From assembly GCF_963678835.1 (NCBI RefSeq), contig NZ_OY787469.1, positions 620,001 to 684,000 of the forward strand: 64,000 bases of DNA. Direction: 5' to 3'. Shown here one piece after another: positions 1-9,100 of this stretch (positions are counted from its first letter, which is position 1; each line of letters begins with the position of its first letter). The position numbers and the translations under genes are program-made. Below the pieces are notes generated by a model, which saw only the letters and a program-made list of their open reading frames with translations, searched no databases and was not told the origin of the DNA. The DNA is from an uncultured Desulfuromonas sp. GTDB lineage: Bacteria > Desulfobacterota > Desulfuromonadia > Desulfuromonadales > Desulfuromonadaceae.

Positions 1-1
1 C

Positions 2-79
2 TTTTTGGGAAAGTTGTTAGAGAAAGAAAAACACAATGATGCAAGCCCCTTCAGGATTACCGACGGGGTGTGGTTCTAA
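2..79 (+). CDS. possible C-terminal tail of an upstream gene (partial)
   Basis: An open frame enters from the left edge and runs 25 codons to a TAA at 77-79, ending 26 bases before the next start codon. The deduced tail ends in a hydrophobic/aromatic stretch (FRITDGVWF). I do not recognise the family. A metabolic gene upstream of methylmalonyl-CoA epimerase would be expected, but the fragment is too short to say so. It could also be chance open frame. Confidence 0.25.
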   Translation, partial: FLGKLLEKEKHNDASPFRITDGVWF

Positions 80-105
80 CCTGAAACTAACCGGGAGTTT
101 ACACG

Positions 106-510
106 ATGGTAAAGAAAATCAATCACATTGGCGTCGCTGTTAAAAGCATTGAAGAGGCAGCTCCGCTCTATCGCGAAGTTTACGGCATGAAGGATGAGGG
201 CGTTGAAGTTGTTGCGGAGCAAAAGGTGAAGGTTGCCTTCTTTGCCGTGGGCGAAAGCCGTATTGAGCTGCTCGAACCGACCAGTGATGATTCTCCGGTC
301 GCTCGATTTATGGAGAAAAATGGGCCTGGAATTCATCACGTGGCGTATGAGGTGGAAGATGTCGAAGCGGAGTTGGCCAAGCTCTCAGACCTCGGGATTC
401 GTCTCATTGATACGGTGCCGCGCTGCGGCGCGCATGAAACCAAAATTGCTTTTCTGCATCCCAAAAGCAGTGGCGGTATTTTAACAGAATTGTGTCAGGT
501 CAATCACTGA
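106..510 (+). CDS. mce: methylmalonyl-CoA epimerase
   Basis: This 134-residue vicinal-oxygen-chelate (glyoxalase-fold) enzyme interconverts the (R) and (S) epimers of methylmalonyl-CoA, linking propionyl-CoA carboxylation to methylmalonyl-CoA mutase in the cytoplasm. Two VOC half-repeats are visible: NHIGVAV near residue 6 and GIHHVAYEV near residue 75, with metal-ligand-type His and Glu residues (IELLEP, TELCQ). The length is normal for the family. The start is supported by GGGAG at 93-97, eight bases upstream. In this lineage the enzyme serves propionate or succinate metabolism; mutase genes are not in the window. Confidence is high. Confidence 0.93.
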   Translation: MVKKINHIGVAVKSIEEAAPLYREVYGMKDEGVEVVAEQKVKVAFFAVGESRIELLEPTSDDSPVARFMEKNGPGIHHVAYEVEDVEAELAKLSDLGIRLIDTVPRCGAHETKIAFLHPKSSGGILTELCQVNH

Positions 511-544
511 TCGTGTAGAAGACAAAATGAGTTTCTGACTGTCT

Positions 545-604
545 GTCTGGCGTGAAGTGGTTGATTGAACCAGGCCAGACACCGGCTTTAACAGGTAAAG
601 TCGG
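545..604 (+). terminator. two consecutive hairpins after mce
   Basis: A 7-bp stem (GTCTGGC 545-551 with GCCAGAC 574-580, plus an inner GGTT/AACC pair) is followed at once by a 9-bp stem with one G-T pair (582-590 with 596-604). No U-tract follows. These could terminate mce transcription or form a leader for the porin gene starting at 690. The function is uncertain. Confidence 0.35.
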
Positions 605-689
605 GTTCCAATTCGTGGAAAGCAGAGCGCAAAGGCTGCTTTCTTAGAAAGTGTGTGTAATTAACAGGAATGACAGGAGGAAACAAGGA

Positions 690-2024
690 ATGAAAAGAGT
701 CGTAACCGCGCTAGCGCTTATGCTGGCCATGGCCGCACCGGCCCTTGCTGTTGAGTTTGAATTCCACGGAGATTTGAAAACAGAAATCCGTATCAATTCA
801 AACCAGTCAGCCTTTACCGGCCAAAAGGAATTTGCTGCGAAGCTGTATGCGAAAGATGATGCTCCCGGTAAAATCAGTGATGATGACGTGAATGACAGCT
901 TTATGTCGTTCAAATATCGTCTGTGGACGGAAGTTGCCAGTGATGATGGCGCTGTTAAAGGTGTTTACGCCATTGAAATTGGTGGTACCCACTTTGGTGA
1001 TGCTGACAAAGGCGGATCCTTTTCCGGTGACGGCAAGACGGTTGAAACCCGTTGGGCTTACACGGATTTTGCTCTGGCCGACGGCCGCATGAAAGTTGGT
1101 TTGCAACCGGTTAAAGTCAACCAGTTTTTCTGGGGTGAGACTGCAACCGGTGTTGACTACAAAGTGGGCAACTTTGAAGCTGCATGGTTCCGTGGTTATG
1201 AGATGGGTGATACGGACAGCAATGCAGAAGATCTCGATGCTTTTTACCTGCGTTACAACATCAAACCCGCTGAAGATGTCAAAATCGGTCTCTTTGGTGT
1301 GTGGCAGACCAGCGATGCCAGCGGCGACCTCGACAGCCTTGACGGCCAAACTTGGAAAGTTAAAAAATTAGCTGGCTACGACCTTGACCTCTATACGCTG
1401 GGTATTGACGGCGGTATGAAGTCCGGTGCTTTCTTTGCCAATTGGGACCTGATGTATCAGACTGGCGACTTCATGGTAGATGTTGATTTTGGTGGATACT
1501 TTGCTCACATTGATCTGGGTGCCAAGCTGGGTAACGGCAAACTGACTTATACGTTCTGGTATGCTTCCGGTGACGATGATCGCGAAGATGGTGATCTCGA
1601 TGCCTTTATTGCAACCGACGTTGATATCAAGGCTGATTATTCTTCCGTTGTTCTGTTTCAAGGTCTTAACTCTGACCAGTACTTCTCGGCCGATCCTTAC
1701 ATCCAGGACAAAGGTTTCATGATCAACCGTGTGGCTTATGACGCCAAAGTGTCTGACAGGCTCAAAGTTGGTGCTGCTGCCATGTACATGATGACTGCAG
1801 AAGATATGGAGTACACAGACGGCACTTATGACTATGCGGATGATTCCATCGGCTTTGAGATCGATGTCTACGCCAAGTACAAAATGTACAAAAGCCTCGA
1901 ATTGGCTCTGGCTGCCGGTTATCTGATGACCGACGATGCTCTGGACTTCTACGAAGATGATCACGACGGTTCTGCAGACGAAGATATTTACGTGATCACG
2001 TCGCGCATTCGGTACAAGTTCTAG
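690..2024 (+). CDS. outer-membrane beta-barrel porin-like protein, paralogue 1
   Basis: This 444-residue exported protein starts with a Sec signal peptide (MKRVVTALALMLAMAAPALA, cleavage after ALA). A long run of alternating aromatic/hydrophobic beta-strand segments follows, with many Asp-rich loops, and the protein ends in a terminal Phe (IRYKF), the signature of BAM-inserted outer-membrane barrels. The ATG at 690 is chosen over an upstream in-frame start at 651 because AGGAGG at 675-680 is correctly spaced and the signal peptide starts there. It is closely similar along its length to the gene at 2468. The family resembles large anonymous porins of Desulfuromonas/Geobacter relatives. The transported solute is unknown. 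The Asp-rich loops suggest cation binding, which is inference only. Confidence 0.82.
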   Translation: MKRVVTALALMLAMAAPALAVEFEFHGDLKTEIRINSNQSAFTGQKEFAAKLYAKDDAPGKISDDDVNDSFMSFKYRLWTEVASDDGAVKGVYAIEIGGTHFGDADKGGSFSGDGKTVETRWAYTDFALADGRMKVGLQPVKVNQFFWGETATGVDYKVGNFEAAWFRGYEMGDTDSNAEDLDAFYLRYNIKPAEDVKIGLFGVWQTSDASGDLDSLDGQTWKVKKLAGYDLDLYTLGIDGGMKSGAFFANWDLMYQTGDFMVDVDFGGYFAHIDLGAKLGNGKLTYTFWYASGDDDREDGDLDAFIATDVDIKADYSSVVLFQGLNSDQYFSADPYIQDKGFMINRVAYDAKVSDRLKVGAAAMYMMTAEDMEYTDGTYDYADDSIGFEIDVYAKYKMYKSLELALAAGYLMTDDALDFYEDDHDGSADEDIYVITSRIRYKF

Positions 2025-2052
2025 CCCTTTTATCTTTAAAGCGCAAACCTCG

Positions 2053-2086
2053 AAAAGCCGGACAACTGTCCGGCTTTTCTTGTTTT
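2053..2086 (+). terminator. rho-independent terminator after porin 1
   Basis: A perfect 11-bp stem (AAAAGCCGGAC 2053-2063 with GTCCGGCTTTT 2068-2078) has a 4-base loop and is followed by a T-rich tract. It lies 29 bp after the stop codon. Confidence 0.9.
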
Positions 2087-2467
2087 ATTATACTTGATAA
2101 CTCCTGTAGGGTATGGCATGGTTCACGGGGTTGACCTTGCACAAAACCGTTTTATGACAATTAGCGGTATATTGGGATTGTGTGATTGTTATTCGGTGGT
2201 AGTATAACGATTTGAGTGAATTACAATGGCGTCAGTCACAAGACCCTGTTTATGCGTTGCTGGGTAATTGAAGTCTTTCGCATTGTCAAAATCCAATACG
2301 TGTCGTAGTTCAGTGGGCAGTGTTTCAGATAGAACGAATGCTCGACTGAATTTTGCTGGGAGATGTGATCGGTCTTAAAAGACTCCTGACGGCAAAGGCT
2401 GCCGTTACTGCCATGGAGAAAGATCGCTCAGGTCTCTGGGGAGATCCCATTTTTAGGAGGTTATTTA
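2087..2467 (+). promoter_or_regulatory. long intergenic leader upstream of porin 2
   Basis: This 381-bp stretch has no gene. A weak sigma-70-like pair is visible: TTGACC 2131-2136 and TATGAC 2153-2158, spaced 16 bp. The last 130 bases can form several short hairpins, for example GTCTT/AAGAC near 2373, GGCA/TGCC near 2391 and an imperfect GGTCTC/GAGATCC near 2434. These directly precede an AGGAGG ribosome site at 2455-2460. A structured 5' leader is possible, but no known riboswitch consensus could be matched. Confidence 0.3.
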
Positions 2468-3925
2468 ATGAAAAAGGTTTTGCTAGCCCTGCTGGCGGTA
2501 CTGACTTTTGCAGTTCCGGCCATGGCCATTGATTTCGCATTCCATGGCGATTTCAGCAACGAATTCCGTCTTTATTCCAATCAATCAAAGTTTTTTACGG
2601 GCGATTTTGGGTACAAGACCACACGTACGGCGGCAATTGCTGATGATACGACCAGCGATAGTTTTGCCAGTGCCAAATATCGTCTGTGGACTGAAACAGC
2701 TACGGATGACGGAAATATCAAGGGTGTTTTTGCCGTAGAGATCGGCGGCATTCACTACGGTGATAATTCTCGTGGCGGCGGATTTTCCGGTGATGGCGTC
2801 AACGTCGAGACCCGCTGGGCTTACACGGATTTCGCTCTGGCAGGTGGCCGCTTGAAAGTTGGTTTGCAACCGGTAAAAATCAACAAGTTCTTCTGGACTG
2901 AAACGGCTACGGGCGTCAATTACAAGATTGGTAACTTCGAAGCTGCCTGGTACCGTGGTTATGAAGTGTACAACACGTCGGCTGACAGCAATGATTTTAA
3001 AGATTTGGATGCACTGTATGTCCGTTACAATTTGACTCCAGCAGAAGGAGTTAAAGTTGGTCTGTTTGGGGTGTGGCAAACAAGTGATGGTATGACATCA
3101 AGTGATATTGATGCGCTTGAGGCTGCTGAAGCTACAGCGATAGCAGATCTTGCTGCTGCTGAGCTGGCTTATAATAGTGCTCCTAGTGCAGCAACACTCG
3201 AAGCATTAGTCGCTGCGCAAGAAGACCTTGTCGCTGCCGAGGATGCTGTTCCTGGTTCGACAGGAAATTATCTCAAAAAAATGACCGGTTATGATCTTGA
3301 TCTGTATACTCTCGGTGTTGATGGGGGATTGACCTCTGGCAGCCTGTTTGTTAACTGGGACTTGATGTATCAAACTGGCGACCTTGCAGAAGATTTGGAT
3401 TTTGGTGGTTACTTTGCACACTTGGATGTCGGCGCAAAAATGGGTGACACCAAAATTACGTACACCTTCTGGTATGCGTCTGGTGATGACGACAGCACCG
3501 ATGGTGATTATGATGCGTTTATCGCGACTGACTGTGATACCAAGGGTAGCGACTCATCAATTGTTTTGTTTGAAGGTTATACTTCTGACAACTACTTCTC
3601 GGCAGTTCCTTATGTGCAGGACAAAGGGCTGATCCTCAATCGTATCGGTATCGATCAGAAATTGTCTGACAAGCTGACTGTTGGAGCTGCAGCTCTGTAC
3701 CTCATGACGGCTGAGGACATTGAATACGCGACTTACAGCGAAGACAAAATTGGTTTTGAGCTGGATGCCTATGCCAGCTACAAAATGTACCAGAATCTCG
3801 AACTGGCAATTCAAGCCGGTTACCTTGCTGCGGATGACGCCATGGATTTTTACGAGGCTGACAATGATGGCAATGCAGATGAAGATCTGTATGTCATCAA
3901 CTCCAAAATCCGCTACAAGTTCTAA
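2468..3925 (+). CDS. outer-membrane beta-barrel porin-like protein, paralogue 2
   Basis: This 485-residue protein has a signal peptide (MKKVLLALLAVLTFAVPAMA) and ends in IRYKF, as in its upstream paralogue, to which it aligns almost end to end (shared blocks include VETRWAYTDFAL, FWYASGDDDS-type strands and ADEDIY/ADEDLY near the end). It is longer mainly because of an Ala/Glu/Leu-rich insertion at about residues 213-258, between VWQTSD and GYDLDLYTLG. The insertion looks alpha-helical with heptad spacing, unusual inside a beta-barrel. AGGAGG at 2455-2460 fixes the start. Separate terminators on both sides suggest independent transcription. A tandem duplication is the simplest origin. The substrate is unknown. 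Confidence 0.82.
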   Translation: MKKVLLALLAVLTFAVPAMAIDFAFHGDFSNEFRLYSNQSKFFTGDFGYKTTRTAAIADDTTSDSFASAKYRLWTETATDDGNIKGVFAVEIGGIHYGDNSRGGGFSGDGVNVETRWAYTDFALAGGRLKVGLQPVKINKFFWTETATGVNYKIGNFEAAWYRGYEVYNTSADSNDFKDLDALYVRYNLTPAEGVKVGLFGVWQTSDGMTSSDIDALEAAEATAIADLAAAELAYNSAPSAATLEALVAAQEDLVAAEDAVPGSTGNYLKKMTGYDLDLYTLGVDGGLTSGSLFVNWDLMYQTGDLAEDLDFGGYFAHLDVGAKMGDTKITYTFWYASGDDDSTDGDYDAFIATDCDTKGSDSSIVLFEGYTSDNYFSAVPYVQDKGLILNRIGIDQKLSDKLTVGAAALYLMTAEDIEYATYSEDKIGFELDAYASYKMYQNLELAIQAGYLAADDAMDFYEADNDGNADEDLYVINSKIRYKF

Positions 3926-3950
3926 CAGTTAGTATCCTGTTAGGAGTGAG

Positions 3951-3978
3951 AGGCCGGGCTTTTGCCCGGCCTTTTTTA
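3951..3978 (+). terminator. rho-independent terminator after porin 2
   Basis: A perfect 9-bp stem (AGGCCGGGC 3951-3959 with GCCCGGCCT 3964-3972), TTTT loop and following T-run lie 25 bp after the stop codon. Confidence 0.92.
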
Positions 3979-4095
3979 TGTTCAGATTCTGACAAAAAAG
4001 GTATAGTGCTTCTTTGTTTAGCACAGAGTAAAAGAACGTTTACAAACGGTTTTTAGACGATAAGAGAAACCTGAATTGAAGGCGGAGGATAACGA

Positions 4096-5805
4096 ATGAG
4101 GATGAGAACACTGTTAAGAACGCTCACATTGCTGTCTATTGGTCTGCTCTGGACCGTCAGTGCTTGGGCGTCGCTAACGGAACAGTTAAAGCAGGATTTT
4201 TCACCTGTCGATGGCTATGTCGTCATGGCTGCCGGAGCAGAATACATCATCGATGTTGACAGTTCGCAAGGGGTTAGCAGTGGTGATCTGTTCAGTGTTA
4301 TCACTCCGGGAGAAAAAATTATCCATCCGGTTACCGGTGAGGTCATCGGCTCATTGGACACCACGTCAGCGGTACTTCAGGTGACACGGATCAAGACCGG
4401 ATATTCATATGCCAAAATTGTTCGTGGCGAGGCGACGTTAAATCCCGGTACGGCCATTCATCGTTTTGACGGCCTTGATGCGGTTTATCTTGATGAAACT
4501 GGCACGAACAGGGATCTCCTCTCCCAGATCAAGGAAGCGGTGCCATCGCTGCAGTGGCAGGGGAATGGAGCTTCTTCTCAAGCCGATCTCTACTTTCAAG
4601 CCACCGGCGGCACCATGCAGGTGCGTGACGCCCAGGGACAACTGCTGCGAAGCTATGCCTTGAGCAGCGCTGTTGCAGCCACACCGGTGAGCGCGCCGCA
4701 AGTGATTGCACCAAAAGCCGTGGCAACACCTGTTGTCGCACCTGCCGTGGTTAATACTGGTGCCGTGCAATACCAGGCACAGCAGCCGGTTTCGAGTTTC
4801 TCAACAAGCGGGCTGACAATGGAGTTTCCCCGTTTTAACAAAATCGGTCAGTTTGGGTCCACAACGAGAACTGCAGATTTTGAAGCTTTCTCAGGGAAAT
4901 ACCTTCTGGCTGCAGCAAGTGCGGGAAAGATTCGTATTTTTGATGTCAGCAATGGTTTGACGGCGCTGGCTGACGGCGATAGTGCTACGATGGGTCAGAT
5001 CCTTTCTGTGAGCTGGTGGCAGCCGACGGATTCGGACCTTTATCTTGTGGTCAATGTCTGGGGTGATGACCGTCTTGAATCCGACCTGTTGAAATGGACC
5101 GGGAACGGTTTCGCCGTCATTGAAAAAGGGATGCGTAACCTGCTAGCCGCCTTTGATACCAATGGCAATGGGCGTTCGGAGACTCTGCTGGCCCAGGACT
5201 TCAGCCGCGAGACATTCTACGGCAACCGTGTTCGCGAAGCGTTTCTTTCCGGCGCAGAGCTGGATTACCGGGATGTGACTTATGATCTGCCGCAGAATTT
5301 TCGCATCATTGGTGCTTTGATCGCCGATGTTACAGGTGATCAGCAACCTGAAATCAGTTTTATCCGCAACCGCAGACTCTATATTTATTCTGGCGATACT
5401 CAGATCTATAAATCGAACAAGGAGATCGGTGCTTCAATTTCAGGCGTCACCTATGATATTGACCCTGCTGCACAGAATCCAATGATCACGACAGCAGTCT
5501 GTGAAGTTGCTCCTGTTGCTGCTGATTTGGATGGTGATGGCGTCAAAGAGATTGTTGCTATTGGTGCTGAAGGCACCTTGTTGCAGGCTGCTGGAGTTAC
5601 CTCCTCTGTTGATCAGAGTTGGTTGGCTGTTTTTAAATATCAGGACGGCATGCTCCTTAAAGGAACCCTTGGCGATAAACTTGAACGTCCTATCCAGGGT
5701 GTTGCTGTTGTCAACGGGCGGGCGCTCATGGTGGCTACAGAGTTGGGGTCTCTTCTTGGTGATGGTCAGGCTGCCAGTTACGTGTTATCCGTACCGGTTA
5801 ATTGA
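4096..5805 (+). CDS. exported protein with FlgT-C-like module and integrin/VCBS-like C-terminal repeats
   Basis: This 569-residue protein begins with a signal peptide (cleavage probably after SAWA, residue 26). Residues about 45-125 (GVSSGDLFSV, HPVTGEVIGS, a repeating ITR-type strand pattern) resemble the C-terminal domain of flagellar assembly protein FlgT. An Ala/Pro/Val-rich linker covers about 195-240. The C-terminal 330 residues carry DTNGNGR, DVTGDQQPE and DLDGDGVKE motifs typical of FG-GAP/VCBS beta-propeller calcium loops. Start: GGCGGAGGA at 4081-4089. It stands alone between terminators. It is probably periplasmic or surface-associated. No flagellar genes are nearby, so a flagellar role is not supported. 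Function unknown. Confidence 0.72.
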   Translation: MRMRTLLRTLTLLSIGLLWTVSAWASLTEQLKQDFSPVDGYVVMAAGAEYIIDVDSSQGVSSGDLFSVITPGEKIIHPVTGEVIGSLDTTSAVLQVTRIKTGYSYAKIVRGEATLNPGTAIHRFDGLDAVYLDETGTNRDLLSQIKEAVPSLQWQGNGASSQADLYFQATGGTMQVRDAQGQLLRSYALSSAVAATPVSAPQVIAPKAVATPVVAPAVVNTGAVQYQAQQPVSSFSTSGLTMEFPRFNKIGQFGSTTRTADFEAFSGKYLLAAASAGKIRIFDVSNGLTALADGDSATMGQILSVSWWQPTDSDLYLVVNVWGDDRLESDLLKWTGNGFAVIEKGMRNLLAAFDTNGNGRSETLLAQDFSRETFYGNRVREAFLSGAELDYRDVTYDLPQNFRIIGALIADVTGDQQPEISFIRNRRLYIYSGDTQIYKSNKEIGASISGVTYDIDPAAQNPMITTAVCEVAPVAADLDGDGVKEIVAIGAEGTLLQAAGVTSSVDQSWLAVFKYQDGMLLKGTLGDKLERPIQGVAVVNGRALMVATELGSLLGDGQAASYVLSVPVN

Positions 5806-5810
5806 TGGAT

Positions 5811-5850
5811 AAAAAAGCCCTTCCTGCTTTACACTGGAAGGGCTTTTTTT
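5811..5850. terminator. bidirectional terminator between convergent genes
   Basis: A 14-bp stem (AAAAAAGCCCTTCC 5811-5824 with GGAAGGGCTTTTTT 5836-5849) has an 11-base loop and A/T tails on both sides. It serves the plus gene ending at 5805 and the minus-strand pilus operon ending at 5852. Confidence 0.92.
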
Positions 5851-5851
5851 C

Positions 5852-6142
5852 TTAGTCCTGACGACTATCTATCAAGCCTATCTGTGTTATGTTTTTTTTA
5901 TCATCATAAGACCATAAAATTTTAACTCCAGTTTTAAACGAATCCTTTAATGCAGGTTTACCACTAGTTCGATAATAGTGAGTCGTATCGGTTAAATTGA
6001 ATTGACGATCTCCAATTGTGATTGATGAATCAGTGATTTCACTGATTGTACCGGCCTGAATGTCAAGCTCATTGCCAAAGCTTTGCGCTACAAAAAAGAA
6101 AGCTAGAATGAACAAAAGAAAGAATAAAGTTTTTATTTTCAT
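5852..6142 (-). CDS. small exported protein at the end of the pilus operon
   Basis: This 96-residue protein has a strongly hydrophobic N-terminal signal (residues 1-23, LFFLLFILAFFFVAQSFG) and a mature part of about 70 residues predicted as beta-strands (AGTISEITDSSITIGDRQFN, later GVKILWSYDD). The pattern recalls small OB-like or DUF5666-like periplasmic proteins. It starts 11 bp after pilY1 with an AAGGGGAT ribosome site, so it is the last gene of the minor-pilin operon. Small proteins of this kind often accompany pilY1 in Geobacter relatives (recollection, not verified). Its role in pilus assembly is inferred from position only. Confidence 0.7.
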   Translation of the reverse strand: MKIKTLFFLLFILAFFFVAQSFGNELDIQAGTISEITDSSITIGDRQFNLTDTTHYYRTSGKPALKDSFKTGVKILWSYDDKKNITQIGLIDSRQD

Positions 6143-6153
6143 AGATATCCCCT

Positions 6154-9100
6154 TTAGTTAAGGACTCGCCAGTAGATTTCTCCCAACCTTTCGGATGGAA
6201 CGTCTAGTTCAATGATTTCGCCACTAGAAGAACTGATGTAGGCTTTATCTTTTTCTCCACCTGTAGAAATAAGTGTCGTCTCATGCAACATACCATCGTA
6301 TAACTTGCCTGTTGGGGCAAGTCCCGGTGTATCAGGATTATCATCATGGTCAATCAAGTCTTCAAAGGTGCTGAGGTCAAATTGCGCGGTACTAAGACGG
6401 CCACCCGTGTTTGCATTAATGATATAAAAAAATGAAACACCGCCACCTGTACAAGGAGATTCGTCCGGAATGAAGGAAACAATAAATGCTCGGCCATCAC
6501 TAATTAAAATGTCTTTTATGATACGTTCCCCATCATAGAAATCATCATCATTATCGTCGTTGTAGTCCTCTTCAGTACGCAAGTCAACGAACCAACCTGC
6601 ATAAAGAGAAGGATTGGCATTTTGCCCACTATTACCGTCAGCCACTACTGGCCAAAAATCAAAATCTTCGCGTTCATCGGTTGCAACATTATCTTCTTCT
6701 GAAGGAAGGTTGTCTGAAAATGTCCTCCATAAGGTGCCATCTAGGCTTCTAACGTCAAAGATTGTTTGCCGTAATAATTTGAGGCTATTACGGCTAAGTG
6801 TTGCTTCAATATCCGAGGCATTGCGGTTTACAATAGCTCCGAGATATTCACTATCATCCGCATCATCACCGTAGTCCCAGATACCGTAAAGTGATTGAAT
6901 GTCAACAGTTGTTCTGTCGGATTCACCAAGATACTTACCGGTACCAAATATTACCATGTAGCCAGTTCGGTTAGGATGATACATAACGTCAGGTTTTGCA
7001 GTGATGGGTTGTGCTGTAGCTGTAAAGAGTGGTGCAGGATTGTCGTCGTCATCCTTATAGGCGACATCCCAGTTATCACTGTCCGTGGATCTTAAATCAA
7101 ACTTCCACATGTTGCCGTTTAGATCCCCTGCGTAAGCATAGTCAGTCTTATAATCACCGTTGACATCCGTAATTGCCGGTTCAGATAAACCATTGGAGCC
7201 GCCTGCAAGAGTAAAAATTTTTCGTACCAAAGCACCGGTTTGCAGATCAAAAATATAGAGGACAGCTGTTTCATTGACGCTGCTGTAGCCATTGCCGATT
7301 ATAACAATCCACGGGTGGTCAAGATCATTGCTTCGTACAATAGCAGGTTTGCTGAATGTATAACCCAAGTCATCATCGGAGTTGGTTGTCGCATCGTATT
7401 CCCATTGCACCATATTCGCAATGGTGCTTATGTCTGTTGAGCTGTCATAGCTGTCAGCATCAATACTTATATTGCCACCGTCGTCAGATTCAAAAGTTTT
7501 CAAGGCGAAAAGACCTTTACCGCCTTTACCATATCCTCCAACAACCCAGGCATTTTTTGTGTCAAGTTTTTTTACTGTCGGTGACAGATCAACATAGAAT
7601 TGATGCTCATATTCCCGTTCAGTGAGTAGCTTCAGCTTGGCCAAAAGAGCATTGGGTACAAACGCAAAACGTTCCACACCCGTTTCAGTATCAAGTGCGT
7701 GCAGCATACCGTCATTTGCGCCAAAATATATTGTTTCACCACCTGCAGCAACTTTTGGAGCAGAATGCACTACATCCCCAAGATTACTGGTCCGGTACCG
7801 GAAGTTGTAGGTGTCAACATTACTATTATCACCACGGAGATAATCCAACCGTGCCTGGGCCAAAGTTGTGTCTGTCTCACTGTCGAAAAGTAGTTGCTCT
7901 TTCTGAAGTTCCGTCAGGGTGTTGTAGTTAAACAAAATTCCGTCACTCCCGTCGAAAGTCACGATGTTCCTGTCTCCCTGATCAGGTATGCCCAGCTTCG
8001 CGTGCCAAAGGATGTCATCCTCATCACTGAAAATTTCTCCAGAATAAGGGTCTACAGCGTACGCAACGACATCCCCCGTCCATTCATTAGCAACATAGCG
8101 AGTTTGGTAAACGACCAGGCCATCTTGTAGCTCATTACTGTTGACAGAAACAGAAGCGCCGGAAGCTGGTAGGGAAATATCGGAGACAATTTTGGTTAAC
8201 GCATCAACCAGTGATTGGGGATCATCCGCCTGAAAGTACAGACCTCGCCCATTAATAGCGGCATGGAACAAGTCATCAATTTTGCCAGCATCACTACTAT
8301 TGCTTGGCCACGTCATCGTTGGAGCGTTAACTCCTAGGAAACAAGGGTCTTCTGAATAGGGTGGATCCAGGGTTGAGACAGGATCAAGATCGTTAGGATC
8401 AATGGTACCTTTAACTCCGAACGAAACAGCATGGGTCACCATATGTTGATGGTGTGCATTTGATTCACAGGAATCAGTTGGTACTGAGTCATTTAAATCT
8501 GTACGCAGGTCCTGATAATAATATTTCATCGCAATATCGGCGAGGGTATTTGAATAGCCGTCAGTATAAGGGGAGTAGCCAGAAAAAAGTGTATCATCAT
8601 CATCTACATTGCCTATGGTTGAAATGGAGTCATTGTAATAGCCGTCGGTCATGGCGATAACAAAGGCCTTTTGGCATTCCCCGCCATCAGCTTCAGATGA
8701 ATATGGTGAGTTGCTACTGTCAATGTTGTTGCTTTCGCCTTTGTAATATTTGCCTACCTGTATCAAGCCTTTTCGTAAGGGGGTGGAACCGCTCGAATTC
8801 ATTTCATACAACATATCCAGCAAGTCACTGGTTCGGTCAACATTAGTAAGATCTGCCGAAACCTTTTCAAGTTTTACTGCATCAGCAACGGTACTGCTGC
8901 CAGTACTCCCGGAATGACGACTAACATTAATAGAGTGCTCAGTTCCCTCATTGAAATCATAAGAGCCGATCAAAACCCAATCACCACAAGTGTTTCCCCA
9001 TTCTTGACGCTGGTTTACATATTCGACGGCAGATCCAGAGCTATTATTTATGGTGTATTTGGCCTTCTGGTCGCGGTTTCTGTAACAATTCCACCATCCA

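Noticed and set aside
2380-2450. Possible c-di-GMP-I riboswitch (GACGGCAAAGGC resembles part of the core).
   Set aside because: The first conserved GGGCAAACC-type element and the receptor pairing are absent.
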